DNA from: Deinococcus apachensis DSM 19763
Lineage (GTDB): Bacteria; Deinococcota; Deinococci; Deinococcales; Deinococcaceae
DNA: 64,000 nucleotides
Direction: 5' to 3'
NCBI RefSeq assembly: GCF_000381345.1
Contig: NZ_KB906399.1
Coordinates: 166,001-230,000 of the forward strand
Shown piece after piece: positions 31,114-40,712 of the stretch; within the stretch, counting starts at the first letter, position 1; the number at the start of each line of letters is the position of its first letter. The notes below the pieces were generated by a model. The model was not told where the DNA came from and ran no database searches. It saw only the letters and a list, made by a program, of their open reading frames with translations. The translations under genes were made by a program, and so were the position numbers.

Positions 31114-31971
31114 TCAACGTACCACGCCGAGCCGCCGGGCAACGTCAAGCAGGTGTGAGAGGGGCACGTCCTCGGCCCGCACGTCGGGGCGCAGGCCCGC
31201 AGCCTCCAGCGCCCCGGCCACCGCCTCCCCCTGGAAGCCCGCCAGGCGCAGGTTGTTCCGCAGCGTCTTGCGGCGGTGGTGCAGGGCGGCCTCCACGAAC
31301 TTCAGGAAGGCGGGGTCGGGGAGCGGCCGCGTGCGGTCGAAGTCCAGCCGCACCACGCTGCTCGTCACGTCGGGGGCGGGCAGGAAGGCGCCGCGGGGCA
31401 CGTCACGCACGTGGCGAACGCTGCCGTGCAGGGCGGCCAGCGCGCTCAGGAAGCCGTAGTTGTCGTCGCCGGGGTGGGCCGCGAGCCGCTGCGCGACCTC
31501 CTTCTGCACGAGGACGGTCGCCGAGAGGACCCCCGGCGCCCCCATGAAGCGCGACAGCAGCACGCCGGTGATGTAGTACGGCAGGTTGGCGATCACGCGC
31601 GTACCCTCCGGGAGGGAGGCGTAGTCGAAGTCGAGGGCGTCGCCCCACACCACGTTCACGTCCAGTCCGGCGAGCGTCTCGACCAGGACGGGTTTGAGGC
31701 GCTCGTCCTTTTCCAGCGCGGTGACCTGGGCCCCCCGCGAGGCGATCTCGCGGGTCAGGACGCCCAGGCCTGGGCCGACCTCCAGCACCGGGACGCCGGG
31801 GGCCGCGCCGCCCGCCTCGGCGATGGCGCGGAGGATGTTCCCGTCGATCAGGAAGTTCTGCCCCAGGCTCTTGGTGGGCCTGAGCCCGTGGCGGGTCAGG
31901 AGGTAACGCACCCGGGCGGGCGAGTAGAGCGGCAGGTCGGCGGTCGGGGGGGTGGAGTCGGGTTGGGTCAC
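31114..31971 (-). CDS. rsmA: 16S rRNA dimethyladenosine transferase
   Basis: A 285-residue KsgA/RsmA methyltransferase. It has KSLGQNFLID near residue 35, SAM motif I VLEVGPGLGVLTREIA, motif IV VIANLPYYITGVLL, VLVQKEVAQRL and the C-terminal HRRKTLRNNL. It dimethylates two adjacent adenosines near the 3' end of 16S rRNA. The start is GTG 31971 with AGGA about 6 nt upstream. It is divergent from the TPR gene. Confidence 0.95.
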   Translation of the reverse strand: MTQPDSTPPTADLPLYSPARVRYLLTRHGLRPTKSLGQNFLIDGNILRAIAEAGGAAPGVPVLEVGPGLGVLTREIASRGAQVTALEKDERLKPVLVETLAGLDVNVVWGDALDFDYASLPEGTRVIANLPYYITGVLLSRFMGAPGVLSATVLVQKEVAQRLAAHPGDDNYGFLSALAALHGSVRHVRDVPRGAFLPAPDVTSSVVRLDFDRTRPLPDPAFLKFVEAALHHRRKTLRNNLRLAGFQGEAVAGALEAAGLRPDVRAEDVPLSHLLDVARRLGVVR

Positions 31972-32022
31972 GGGAGTCCTGTCGAGGCGGCCACGGATAG
32001 GGCTCCGCGCCGGGCGCGTCAG

Positions 32023-32028
32023 TATACT
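32023..32028 (+). promoter_or_regulatory. -10 box for the TPR gene (leaderless)
   Basis: TATACT ends 6 nt before the ATG at 32035; no ribosome binding site fits between. Confidence 0.65.
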
Positions 32029-32034
32029 CCCCGC

Positions 32035-32886
32035 ATGACGGACCCCGCCCGCCCCACCGAACCCCTCACCGCCGATCCGCCCCGGGACTGGACGGCGTTC
32101 GCCCGCGCGGGCGAGTGGCGGCGGGCCCTGGCGGCCGCGCGCCTTGCGGGGGCTCCCCCCGAGGTGGTGGCCGTGCTCGACGGGGCGGTCGGCGTGCAGG
32201 ACGGCGTGCGGGCGCGGCGCTTTGCCCAGGCGCGGCGCAGTTGGGCCGCCACCCAGGAGGCGTTGGAGGCGGCGCGGGCTCGCGGTCTGACGGGCGAGGC
32301 GGCGCTGCTGAGTTCGCTCCTCTCGCCCGACGCGCTCACCCCGGCGCTGGAGGCCCTAGAGGGGCTGGGCAACGGGAGCGGCGGTGAGACAGAGCCGGGT
32401 ACCTTGCGGGAGCGGCTGGTCCCGGTCCTCGCCCACCCCCTGACCCGCGCCGAGGCGCTGAACGCGGTCGGTGTGCTGCACGCGCTGCGCGAGGAGCCTC
32501 TTGAGGCCCGCGCCACTTTCGAGGAGGCGCTCACCGCCGACCCGGGCCACTACCGGGCGATCACGAACATCGGCAACCTGGAGCTGGAGTCGGGGCACCC
32601 GGCGGAGGCGGAGGCGCGTTACCGCGAGGTGCTGCGGCTGAACCCCGACTACGACGGGGCGCACCACAACCTCGGCGTGGCGCTGCGGCGGCAGGGCAAG
32701 GTGTACGAGTCGGTGGGCTCAATCCGCCGCGCCCAGCGCCTGAGCGTGAAGCGCTCGCAGGAGGACACACGCGAAGAGATGCGCGAGCAGTTCCGCACGA
32801 ACGCCCGGCTGCGGACCCTGCGCTGGGTGCTGCTGGCGGCAGCGATTCTGGTGCTGTTCCTGATCGTGCGCGGGGCGGTGGGCTAG
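32035..32886 (+). CDS. TPR-repeat protein with C-terminal membrane anchor
   Basis: A 283-residue protein. At about residues 140-240 it has TPR-like repeats (AEALNAVGVLHALREEPLEARATFEEALTADP, YRAITNIGNLELESGHPAEAEARYREVLRLNP, YDGAHHNLGVALRRQGKVYESVGSIRRA). A basic linker and a single transmembrane helix (WVLLAAAILVLFLIVRGAV) follow at the extreme C-terminus, so it is tail-anchored with the TPRs in the cytoplasm. The N-terminal 130 residues are Ala/Arg-rich helices. It probably is a protein-protein adaptor. The nnr gene follows after one base. Confidence 0.8.
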   Translation: MTDPARPTEPLTADPPRDWTAFARAGEWRRALAAARLAGAPPEVVAVLDGAVGVQDGVRARRFAQARRSWAATQEALEAARARGLTGEAALLSSLLSPDALTPALEALEGLGNGSGGETEPGTLRERLVPVLAHPLTRAEALNAVGVLHALREEPLEARATFEEALTADPGHYRAITNIGNLELESGHPAEAEARYREVLRLNPDYDGAHHNLGVALRRQGKVYESVGSIRRAQRLSVKRSQEDTREEMREQFRTNARLRTLRWVLLAAAILVLFLIVRGAVG

Positions 32887-32887
32887 G

Positions 32888-34357
32888 GTGCCCGAACGTG
32901 TGTACTCGCCGGGGGGAGTGCGCGCCCTCGACGCGCGGCTGGAAGCGGCGGGCCTCCTCGACCTCGCCATGGAGGAGGCGGGCCGGGTGGTGGCGGACGC
33001 CGTTCACGGGCGCTTCCCCGGGCACCAGGTCTTGCTCCTCGCCGGGGGGGGCGCGAACGGCGGGGACGCCCTGGTGGCCGCGCGGCACCTCGCGGCGCTG
33101 GGACATGGGGTGGAAGTCCTCGCCGCTCCGGCCAAGCATCCCCTCACCCGGCTGAATCGGCGGCGGCTGGCGGCGTTCGGGGTGAGGCCTGGGCTGCTGA
33201 CGCCGCAGGCTGTGACACGCGCTTCCCAGAACGCCGACGTGCTCGTGGACGGGTTGCTGGGGACCGGTTTCACCCCGCCGCTGCGCCCGGAACTGGCAGA
33301 GGTCGTGGGGGCGGTGAACGCGGCGCGGGCCGGGGGCGTCAAGGTCGTCGCCATCGACCTGCCGAGCGGTCTGGATGCGGCGCACGCGGATGCGCCGGAG
33401 GAGTTCATCCGCGCCGACCTGACCGTCACCCTGACCGGTCTCAAGACCGCGCTGCTGTTTGGTCCCGCCGCGCACCAGGCCGGAGAGGTCGTGCTGGCGC
33501 CGCTGCGGGTGCCCGCGGAGTGGCGGGCGGAAGAGGCCCTCGCCACCCGGCCCACCGACCAGGAGATCGGCGCGTTGCTACCGGTGCGCCATGCGGACGC
33601 CCACAAAGGCACGGCCGGGCGGGTGTGGGTGATCGGGGGGCATCCGGGCACGGTGGGCGCGGCGGCTCTGGCGGGGTTGGGGGCATTACGGGCGGGATCG
33701 GGCCTGGTGACCGTCCACTCGTCGGCCGAGGTACCCCTCGTCACGCCGGAACTCATGGTGCGGCGGCACGCGGATTTGGGTAGGGCGCTGGAGGAGGCGC
33801 GGGCGGATGGAGCGCCGGACGCCCTCTGTGTGGGGATGGGGATGGGGCCGGACGCCGCTCGTCTGGCGCGGCAGGTTCTCACCTGGAATATCCCCACAGT
33901 GCTCGACGCCGACGCCCTGCAATCCGAACTTGCCGGGGCCGGGCACGCCGCCTGTGTGTGGACGCCCCACCCCGGCGAGGCCGCGCGGCTGCTGGGGACG
34001 AGCACGGCGGAGGTAACGCGCGATCCTCTCACCGGCGCCCGCGCCCTGCAAGAACGCTTCGGGGGAGTATTCGTGCTCAAGGGCGGCCCCTCCGTGGTCG
34101 CACACGCGGGCGGCATGAGTGTCAGCCGGGGCGGGCATCCCGGTATGGCGAGCGCGGGCATGGGGGACACGCTCTCCGGGGTGATCGCCGCGCTGCTGGG
34201 ACAGGGCCTTTCGGCTCCTGACGCCGCCGTGGCCGGTGTGCGGCTGCACGCGCGGGCGGGCGAGCGGGCGGGCGAGCAGCACGGCTATGGCCTGATCGCC
34301 ACCGACGTGAGCGCGGAGTTGGGGGGGGCATGGCTCGACCTGCGGGGGATGGGGTAG
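32888..34357 (+). CDS. nnr: Bifunctional NAD(P)H-hydrate epimerase / ADP-dependent dehydratase
   Basis: A 489-residue fusion. The N-terminal YjeF_N epimerase domain (about 1-215) has GGGANGGDALVAARHLAALG, VDGLLGTGF and AIDLPSGLDA. The C-terminal ribokinase-like dehydratase domain has AHKGTAGRVWVIGG, WTPHPGEAARLLG and GMASAGMGDTLSGVIAALL. Together they repair the damaged cofactors NADHX and NADPHX. The GTG start at 32888 is one base after the TPR stop, so translation is probably coupled. Confidence 0.93.
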   Translation: MPERVYSPGGVRALDARLEAAGLLDLAMEEAGRVVADAVHGRFPGHQVLLLAGGGANGGDALVAARHLAALGHGVEVLAAPAKHPLTRLNRRRLAAFGVRPGLLTPQAVTRASQNADVLVDGLLGTGFTPPLRPELAEVVGAVNAARAGGVKVVAIDLPSGLDAAHADAPEEFIRADLTVTLTGLKTALLFGPAAHQAGEVVLAPLRVPAEWRAEEALATRPTDQEIGALLPVRHADAHKGTAGRVWVIGGHPGTVGAAALAGLGALRAGSGLVTVHSSAEVPLVTPELMVRRHADLGRALEEARADGAPDALCVGMGMGPDAARLARQVLTWNIPTVLDADALQSELAGAGHAACVWTPHPGEAARLLGTSTAEVTRDPLTGARALQERFGGVFVLKGGPSVVAHAGGMSVSRGGHPGMASAGMGDTLSGVIAALLGQGLSAPDAAVAGVRLHARAGERAGEQHGYGLIATDVSAELGGAWLDLRGMG

Positions 34358-34371
34358 GCTGAACCCCACAC

Positions 34372-35076
<705 letters not shown>

Positions 35077-35296
35077 GGGAAGGTTTCTACCAAATTGCGA
35101 TGATCCCAGGGAATCATCCGAGCGGAGCGAGTGGCAAAGAATACGGGATGACGCAGATGGAGGAATATCTGGTGCTCTCCCGGCTGTTCGGGAATCGGAG
35201 CTATGCCGTATTGCTCCCTCCCCCTCTGTGGGCTGAGCACTGCACGTAGGACTTTCATAGAGGAAAAGGTCGTGTAGCTCGACAACAAAGCTCCTC

Positions 35297-35336
35297 CCCC
35301 TTGAACGCCTGTAGTGCCCCTTGAACGCCTGTAGTG
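35297..35336. repeat. Perfect 20-bp tandem duplication
   Basis: The unit CCCCTTGAACGCCTGTAGTG occurs at 35297-35316 and again, base for base, at 35317-35336. It probably is a recent slippage or duplication. Confidence 0.9.
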
Positions 35337-35471
35337 AAATGGGGAAAACGTCTGCTAGAACGAAGTCTTTTTCTCCCTCTCCCGCAAAGGGGAAGGGTGA
35401 CGAGCGCAGCTCGTCCTCGTGCCAGACAACGAACACCCTACTTCCCCCAAGTTCTCATTTCGCATCAAGCA

Positions 35472-35520
35472 TCCCCGGGAGGAGGCTGGAACTCGCAGAG
35501 CTGCTTGCAAAGGGGGTGAA
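35472..35520 (-). repeat. Dispersed intergenic repeat, degraded fragment C
   Basis: The minus strand here aligns with about 6793-6835 of copy A (shared CTCTGCGAG/CCAGnCTCC blocks). Only this short end of the repeat is recognisable. Confidence 0.5.
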
Positions 35521-35587
35521 CAGACCTCGCGTCCAGGGCGAGTCTCCCTTTTCAGACGGCGCAGTGAGGGCCGCTCACACTCAAGCT

Positions 35588-35628
35588 CAAGAAAAGAGAG
35601 GCGGACGTGTATTCATCACGCCCGCCTC
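35588..35628 (-). terminator. Rho-independent terminator of the MFS gene
   Basis: 12-bp stem with one mismatch (35598-35609 with 35617-35628), 7-nt loop, followed on the minus strand by TCTTTTCTT. It starts 14 nt past the MFS stop codon. Confidence 0.8.
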
Positions 35629-35642
35629 CCCTCCTGTCCTGC

Positions 35643-37748
35643 TCAGATTTCGGCGTGGGCCGGGGCCATTCGCTCGCCCTTCTGCCGCGTCGGCATGCTG
35701 AGGTTGGGCATCATCAGCGTGGCGAGGAAGGCGAGGGCGGCCACCAGGATGGAGTAACGGTAGATGGTGGCGATGGTCTGCGCGAAGGCGACCCTCGTCG
35801 CGCGGGCGCTCACGAGGGCGACCTGCTCGCCGTCGTCCACACCCTTCAGGGCGGCGCTGAGTGCTTGCTGCTGCGCCTGCTGGGCGGCGGCGGGGGCGGC
35901 CGCATCCAGCCCCTGCCTGATCCCGGCCAGGATTTGACCCCGGGCCTGCGGGCTGGCGAGGGCCTGCGCGGGAATCTGCGAGAGACGGGCGCGCAACTGG
36001 GCGGGAAGCTGCGGGTTGGCGGCCACGGCGGCCAGGCGGGCGGAGTCGCCGCTGTTCACGGCCGCGACGACGGCGTTGTACGCCTGCCCGAATCCAGCGG
36101 TCACGCCCGCCGCCACGCCCCCGGCGGGGATGTCGGTGAGCTGCTTCTTCGCCTCGGCGGGCAGCGTCTTGTTGTTCTGGATTGCGGCGATGGCCTCCCG
36201 GTCACCCGTCTCGATGGCCTGGGTCACGTTCCGGCGAAGGTTGGCGAAGGTCGCCCGGATCTGCTCCGGGCTCTGCGGCGCGGCGTTGCGGTCCTGGTTG
36301 CCGCTCCCGCCCGACCCGCTGCGAATCCCCTCGCTGATGCTGTTCAGGGTGGTGGCGACGGTGCCCTGCTGCGCGGCGGCCTGCGCGGCGAACTGGGTGG
36401 CGAGGTTGGTGGTCAGGCCCGCCGTGAGAACCGCGCCGAAGATGGCGGTGCCGATGGTGCTCCCCATCTGCTGGAAGAACTGCCCGGCGCTCGTCGCCAC
36501 GCCGATCTCCCAGGGCTTGACCGAGAGTTGCAGGGCGGTCGTGTACAGCGGCAGCGCGGGACCCAGGCCCAGGCCCAGCAGGACCATCCGCAGCACCACG
36601 CCGGAGTAGGGCGTGTCGGCATTCAGGGTGCTGAGGCTGAAAAAGCCCAGCGCGGCGACGACCAGGCCGATCAGCATGAGCGGCTTGTACCGCCCGATGC
36701 GGCTGGCGATCTGCCCCGAGCCGATAGCGCCGATGATCAGGCCCACCGTCAGCGGAATGGTGGCGGTCCCCGCCTTGGTGGCGCTCACGCCCTGCACCTG
36801 CACGAGGTACAGGCTCAGGAAGAGGATCGCCCCCAGGAAACCCGCGCCAATCAGGAAGCGCGCGACGGCGCCCCATGCAAAGGTCGGGTTGCGGAAGAGG
36901 GCCAGAGGCAGGATGGGGCTGGGATGCCGGGACTGCGCGAAGAGGAAGGCGATCAGGGCGGCGGCGCTCAGGCCAAAGAGGCCCAGAATGGTGGGACTCG
37001 TCCAGGCATAGTTGCCGTCCGCACCCCAGGTTAGGGCGAGCAGCAGCGGCACGGTGAAGACCAGGATCAAAAAGGCGCCCAGCCAGTCCACCCGCGCCTG
37101 GAGACCGCTGGCGAGGCGGGGCATCTTGCTGGCGATAAAGGCGAGGGCGATGAGCCCCAGCGGCAGGTTCACGTAAAACACCCAGCGCCAGGAGATGTTG
37201 TCAGTCAGGAAGCCGCCCAGCAGCGGCCCGATCACGCTGCTCAGGCCGAACACCGCGCCGAACAGGCCCTGGTAGCGGGGCCGGTCGATGGGCTCGAACA
37301 GGTCGGCGATGATCGCAAAGGCGACCGAGCCGAGCGCCGCCGCCCCCACGCCCTGGAGGCCGCGGAACACGACGAGCTGCATCATCCCACCGCCGAAGAG
37401 GTTGCCGAGGAAGGGTTCCCCCGCCAGACCACACAGCGCCGAGCCCAGCAGGAAGATGACGATCCCGATCATCAGGATGGGCTTGCGGCCGTACAGGTCC
37501 GACAGCTTGCCGTAGATGGGCACGAGGGCCGTGTTCGTGAGGAGATAGGCGGTGGTGACCCAGGTGTACAGCGAGAGCCCGTTGAGGTCCTGGGTGATGC
37601 GCGGCATGGCCGTCGCCACGATGGTCTGGTCGAGCGCGCTGAGAAACAGCCCCAGCAGCACGCCGAACAGGATCACGCGCTTGGTGCCCATATCGAGTGT
37701 CTGCGCGTAGTTGATGCGTGCGGGAGGGGTTTCAGTGGGTGCAGTCAT
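35643..37748 (-). CDS. DHA2-family MFS drug efflux transporter with large extracytoplasmic loop
   Basis: A 701-residue protein, about 200 longer than typical EmrB/QacA pumps. It has the 14-helix DHA2 features: SALDQTIVATAMPRI in helix 1, the motif A loop GKLSDLYGRKPIL, and motif C GPLLGGFLTDNISWRWVFYVNLP. Between the last two helices (about residues 454-661) is a hydrophilic, Ala/Gln-rich insertion with two similar ~50-residue halves (NKTLPAEAKKQLTDIPAG and NPQLPAQLRARLSQIPAQ). It probably exports drugs or organic compounds using proton motive force. It overlaps the marR stop by 4 nt, so MarR likely controls it. Confidence 0.9.
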   Translation of the reverse strand: MTAPTETPPARINYAQTLDMGTKRVILFGVLLGLFLSALDQTIVATAMPRITQDLNGLSLYTWVTTAYLLTNTALVPIYGKLSDLYGRKPILMIGIVIFLLGSALCGLAGEPFLGNLFGGGMMQLVVFRGLQGVGAAALGSVAFAIIADLFEPIDRPRYQGLFGAVFGLSSVIGPLLGGFLTDNISWRWVFYVNLPLGLIALAFIASKMPRLASGLQARVDWLGAFLILVFTVPLLLALTWGADGNYAWTSPTILGLFGLSAAALIAFLFAQSRHPSPILPLALFRNPTFAWGAVARFLIGAGFLGAILFLSLYLVQVQGVSATKAGTATIPLTVGLIIGAIGSGQIASRIGRYKPLMLIGLVVAALGFFSLSTLNADTPYSGVVLRMVLLGLGLGPALPLYTTALQLSVKPWEIGVATSAGQFFQQMGSTIGTAIFGAVLTAGLTTNLATQFAAQAAAQQGTVATTLNSISEGIRSGSGGSGNQDRNAAPQSPEQIRATFANLRRNVTQAIETGDREAIAAIQNNKTLPAEAKKQLTDIPAGGVAAGVTAGFGQAYNAVVAAVNSGDSARLAAVAANPQLPAQLRARLSQIPAQALASPQARGQILAGIRQGLDAAAPAAAQQAQQQALSAALKGVDDGEQVALVSARATRVAFAQTIATIYRYSILVAALAFLATLMMPNLSMPTRQKGERMAPAHAEI

Positions 37749-38260
37749 GAATCCTCCTGGGAGGGGGGGGCACAGCCGGGGCCCGGACTAACCTCGGCGA
37801 CCAGGGCGCGGACGGCGGCGGCGGCGGCGCGGATCGTCTCGGGGCGCACCTCGCGGAAGGCGTCCTCGTAGGCCCGGATAAAGCGCGCGTCCATCCGGGT
37901 CACGATGTCCAGCCCCTGCGCGGTGGGAACGACGAGCTTCTCCCGGCGGTTGTCCGGGTTCTCGCGGCGTTCGGCCAGACCCCGGCGCACCAGCCGCTCG
38001 ACGAGGTGGCTGGCGGCGGGCAGGCTCAGCCGGGCGCGTTCCGCCAACGTCGTCACGGTCAGGGGTGCCTGGGCGCGAAGCTGGTGCAGGGCCGTCATCT
38101 GGGTAAAGGTCAGGTCATGGTCCTGAAGCTCGTCTTGCATGTTCAGCAACACGCGCCCGCTGATCAGGCGGTGCAGCCGCCGCATCTCCTGGCCGAGCTG
38201 GACGGCGTCGGTGCCGGTGTCCCCGTTCGGAGCATTGGCCTGGGCCGTCTTGTTCATCAT
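37745..38260 (-). CDS. MarR family transcriptional regulator
   Basis: A 171-residue winged-helix regulator. The HTH and wing are visible in LTFTQMTALHQLRAQAPLTVTTLAERARLSLPAASHLVERLVRRGLAERRENPDNRREKLVVPTAQG (read in blocks, about residues 48-115). It sits directly upstream of, and overlaps by 4 nt, an MFS efflux gene, the classical MarR arrangement: ligand binding relieves repression of both. The start is MMNK at 38260 or the next ATG at 38257. A perfect palindrome (38263-38276) lies immediately upstream. Confidence 0.9.
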   Translation of the reverse strand: MMNKTAQANAPNGDTGTDAVQLGQEMRRLHRLISGRVLLNMQDELQDHDLTFTQMTALHQLRAQAPLTVTTLAERARLSLPAASHLVERLVRRGLAERRENPDNRREKLVVPTAQGLDIVTRMDARFIRAYEDAFREVRPETIRAAAAAVRALVAEVSPGPGCAPPSQEDS

Positions 38261-38262
38261 GG

Positions 38263-38276
38263 TTCCAAGCTTGGAA
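38263..38276. promoter_or_regulatory. Perfect 14-bp palindrome, likely MarR operator
   Basis: TTCCAAGCTTGGAA is fully self-complementary and lies 2 nt upstream of the marR start. It touches a GATACT -10 candidate (38276-38281, minus strand), so a bound dimer would block transcription initiation of marR-MFS. Confidence 0.65.
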
Positions 38277-38648
38277 GTATCTCAATCATAAGACGGTATG
38301 ATGGACCCCAAACGTCGCCAGATCAAGCCCGGCGAGGAGCCTAAGCCAGAGCGCTTAGGCTCCTCGTCTTGGGATTCAAGCAGGAGCGTTGAGCGCTTTT
38401 CGGGACCAGGGCGTGAACAGACCGCCGAATGGATCAGGGCAAGTGGCGGCTTCCGCGTGATTGGAGAACCGCCGCAGGTTTTGGGTGAGCCCGGGGCCGG
38501 GGATTCGGCCTTTACCCCGAACGAGTCCAGCCGGGCGTGGAGCCCACCCCACTGTCATGCTGGGCCGCAGGCAAAGCATCGCCAACGGCGCGAGTAGGCG
38601 GGACTCTGAACATGCGCTCAGGGTGACACCCCTGGTCGAACCCGCCTA
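38277..38648. other. Gene-free interval between lysX and marR, with hairpins
   Basis: No gene is convincing. A perfect 13-bp stem (38333-38345 with 38354-38366, 8-nt loop) lies at one end. Near lysX, TAGGCGGG (38595-38602) pairs with CCCGCCTA (38641-38648), enclosing a smaller CAGGG/CCCTG hairpin; read on the minus strand this could form a structured 3' end for the lysine operon. A frame starting at 38298 (MMDPKRRQIKPGEEP) runs through the first hairpin and is probably chance. Confidence 0.4.
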
Positions 38649-39545
38649 TCAGACCGATTCAGGAACAGCTTCTCTGGAGGCCGTGCCCCTGAGCAGACCC
38701 AGCGCGTACTCCCCCATCTGGCGGGGAATGTCGACGCCCGTGGTGCTCACCGAGTTCTTGAACTCCATCGTGTGGTTGATCTCGATGACGAGGAGGCCCC
38801 CCCACTCGTTGCGGCGCTGCGCGTCCTCGACGAGGTCGATGGCGACGATTTCGCCGGACACGGCGGCGGCGGCCCGCCGGGCGAGGTCCGCGATCTCGGG
38901 CGTGACGGGGCAGTTGCTCGCCTTCGCGCCGCGCGCCGTGTTCGTGATCCAGTGCTCCGAGGTGCGGTAGATCGCCCCGATGCACTCGCCGCCCACCACG
39001 AAGGCGCGGATGTCGCGCCCCGGCTTGTTGATCAGCTCCTGCACATAGAAGACGCCGTGCTGCGGACCGCCCAGCACCTCCTTATGCTCGATGATCGCCT
39101 CGGCGGCGTCGCGGTCGTTGATGCGGCTCACCATGCGGCCCCAGGAGCCGACGGTGGGCTTGAGGACGACCGGGTAACCCAGTTCCTCGATGAGTTGCAA
39201 TGCGGCTTCGCCGTCGAAGGCCACGCCGGTTCGGGGGGTGGGCAACCCAGCACGGGCCAGCGCCGCGTTTGTGGCGAGCTTGTCGCCGCACAGCTCGATC
39301 ACCTGCGAGGGGTTGATGACCCGCACGCCCAGGCCTTCCAGCGCCCGGGTGACGGCGTGCCCGCGCGACTGGCTCACGCAGCGTTCGAGCGCCACACGCC
39401 AGGGCACCCGCCCCGCATCGTCGAAGGTCACTCGCAGCTGCGGCGTGTACACCTTGTCGTAGGGCACGCCAAGGCTGTCCAGCGCCTCGAAGAGCATCTT
39501 CTCGTCGGGGCGGATGCGGTCGTACAGAACGGCGAGTTCGGCCAT
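38649..39545 (-). CDS. lysX: LysW-aminoadipate ligase (lysine biosynthesis, ATP-grasp)
   Basis: A 298-residue RimK-like ATP-grasp enzyme. Key parts are [24 protein letters not shown] (ATP-grasp entry), [19 protein letters not shown] (ATP-binding lysine and glycine loop), [21 protein letters not shown], and the metal-binding [15 protein letters not shown]. LysX couples the alpha-amino group of 2-aminoadipate to the C-terminal glutamate of the carrier LysW, protecting it through the later steps of lysine synthesis. It is the last gene of the operon, 79 nt after lysW. Confidence 0.9.
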   Translation of the reverse strand: MAELAVLYDRIRPDEKMLFEALDSLGVPYDKVYTPQLRVTFDDAGRVPWRVALERCVSQSRGHAVTRALEGLGVRVINPSQVIELCGDKLATNAALARAGLPTPRTGVAFDGEAALQLIEELGYPVVLKPTVGSWGRMVSRINDRDAAEAIIEHKEVLGGPQHGVFYVQELINKPGRDIRAFVVGGECIGAIYRTSEHWITNTARGAKASNCPVTPEIADLARRAAAAVSGEIVAIDLVEDAQRRNEWGGLLVIEINHTMEFKNSVSTTGVDIPRQMGEYALGLLRGTASREAVPESV

Positions 39546-39562
39546 AGGGCTCCGGGGAGCAG

Positions 39563-39606
39563 TCAGCCGTCAGCGCTCAGCGGTCAGCACCCCGGCTGAC
39601 GGCTGA
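39563..39606. repeat. GTCAGC-type inverted repeat between lysW and lysX
   Basis: TCAGCCGTCAGC (39563-39574) pairs perfectly with GCTGACGGCTGA (39595-39606) across a 20-nt loop. It uses the same unit as the hairpin between gap and pgk. Confidence 0.7.
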
Positions 39607-39624
39607 ACGCCGATGGCTGAACGC

Positions 39625-39798
<174 letters not shown>

Positions 39799-39859
39799 AA
39801 CTTCTCCTTGCGAATGGCAGGCTAACGCTCCTAAAAATTTACAGGCATTATTGTCTAGG

Positions 39860-40192
<333 letters not shown>

Positions 40193-40201
40193 GGCCCCAG
40201 T

Positions 40202-40711
40202 TTACGGGGTGGGCTCCTGTGGCCGTTCCCCCGGAAAGCGCCCGTACTTCTTGAAAAAGGCCAGGATGCTCCCCTCCCGCAGCGCCTCGCGCAGAAACTC
40301 GGGCGGCGGCGGAAGCTGGAGGGTGCCGCCCGCATAGGTCAGCTCGCCGGTCTGGGCGTCCAGCCTGACCTCGTCGCCGTCCTGAAGCACCCCGGTCAGG
40401 TCGGCCTCGAAGGCGGGGATGCCCAGGTTGAGCAGGTTGCGGTAGTGGATGCGCGCGAAGGAGGGCGCGACGATGCCGCCGATCTGGAGCTTTTTGAGCG
40501 CCTGCGGGGCGTACTCGCGGCTGGAGCCCAGGCCCCAGTTGCGCCCGCCGATCAGCACGTCACCGGGCCGCACCTGTGAGGCGAACTCGGGCCGGATGTA
40601 GTGGAAGGCGAAGGTTTGAAACACGTCCTCGCCCGCCATGAAGGGGGCGAACTTGCCGGGCAGGATGTCGTCGGTGTTGACGGAGTCGCCGAATTTCCAG
40701 AGGCGGGGCAT
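40202..40711 (-). CDS. lysU: Homoaconitase small subunit
   Basis: A 169-residue aconitase swivel domain protein starting MPRLWKFGDSVNTDDILPGKF. It contains the conserved FGSSREYAP-like motif (GRNWGLGSSREYAPQALKKL) and IGGIVAPSFARIHYRNLLNLG. It pairs with the large subunit (lysT) to convert homocitrate to homoisocitrate in the aminoadipate lysine pathway. LeuD of leucine synthesis is the close alternative; the neighbours lysW and lysX favour homoaconitase. The start at 40711 is one base after the stop of the unknown gene upstream. Confidence 0.87.
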   Translation of the reverse strand: MPRLWKFGDSVNTDDILPGKFAPFMAGEDVFQTFAFHYIRPEFASQVRPGDVLIGGRNWGLGSSREYAPQALKKLQIGGIVAPSFARIHYRNLLNLGIPAFEADLTGVLQDGDEVRLDAQTGELTYAGGTLQLPPPPEFLREALREGSILAFFKKYGRFPGERPQEPTP

Positions 40712-40712
40712 G

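Larger units (their letters stand above)
35077..35587. other. Repeat-rich gene-free interval
   Basis: No gene is supported. It contains an imperfect palindrome GATGATCCC/GGGAATCATC (35099-35118), a perfect 20-bp tandem duplication (35297-35336), and at 35472-35520 an inverted fragment of the dispersed repeat: its reverse complement, reading CACCCCCTTTGCAAG then CTCTGCGAGTTCCAGCCTCC, matches 6793-6830 of copy A. Base composition is more AT-rich than the flanking genes. Frames through it are short and uncharacteristic. Confidence 0.55.

Noticed and set aside
38298..38597. A 99-codon frame in the gap between lysX and marR
   Set aside because: No ribosome binding site or leaderless promoter at the right distance, and a perfect hairpin interrupts it; composition is not protein-like after the first 20 codons.
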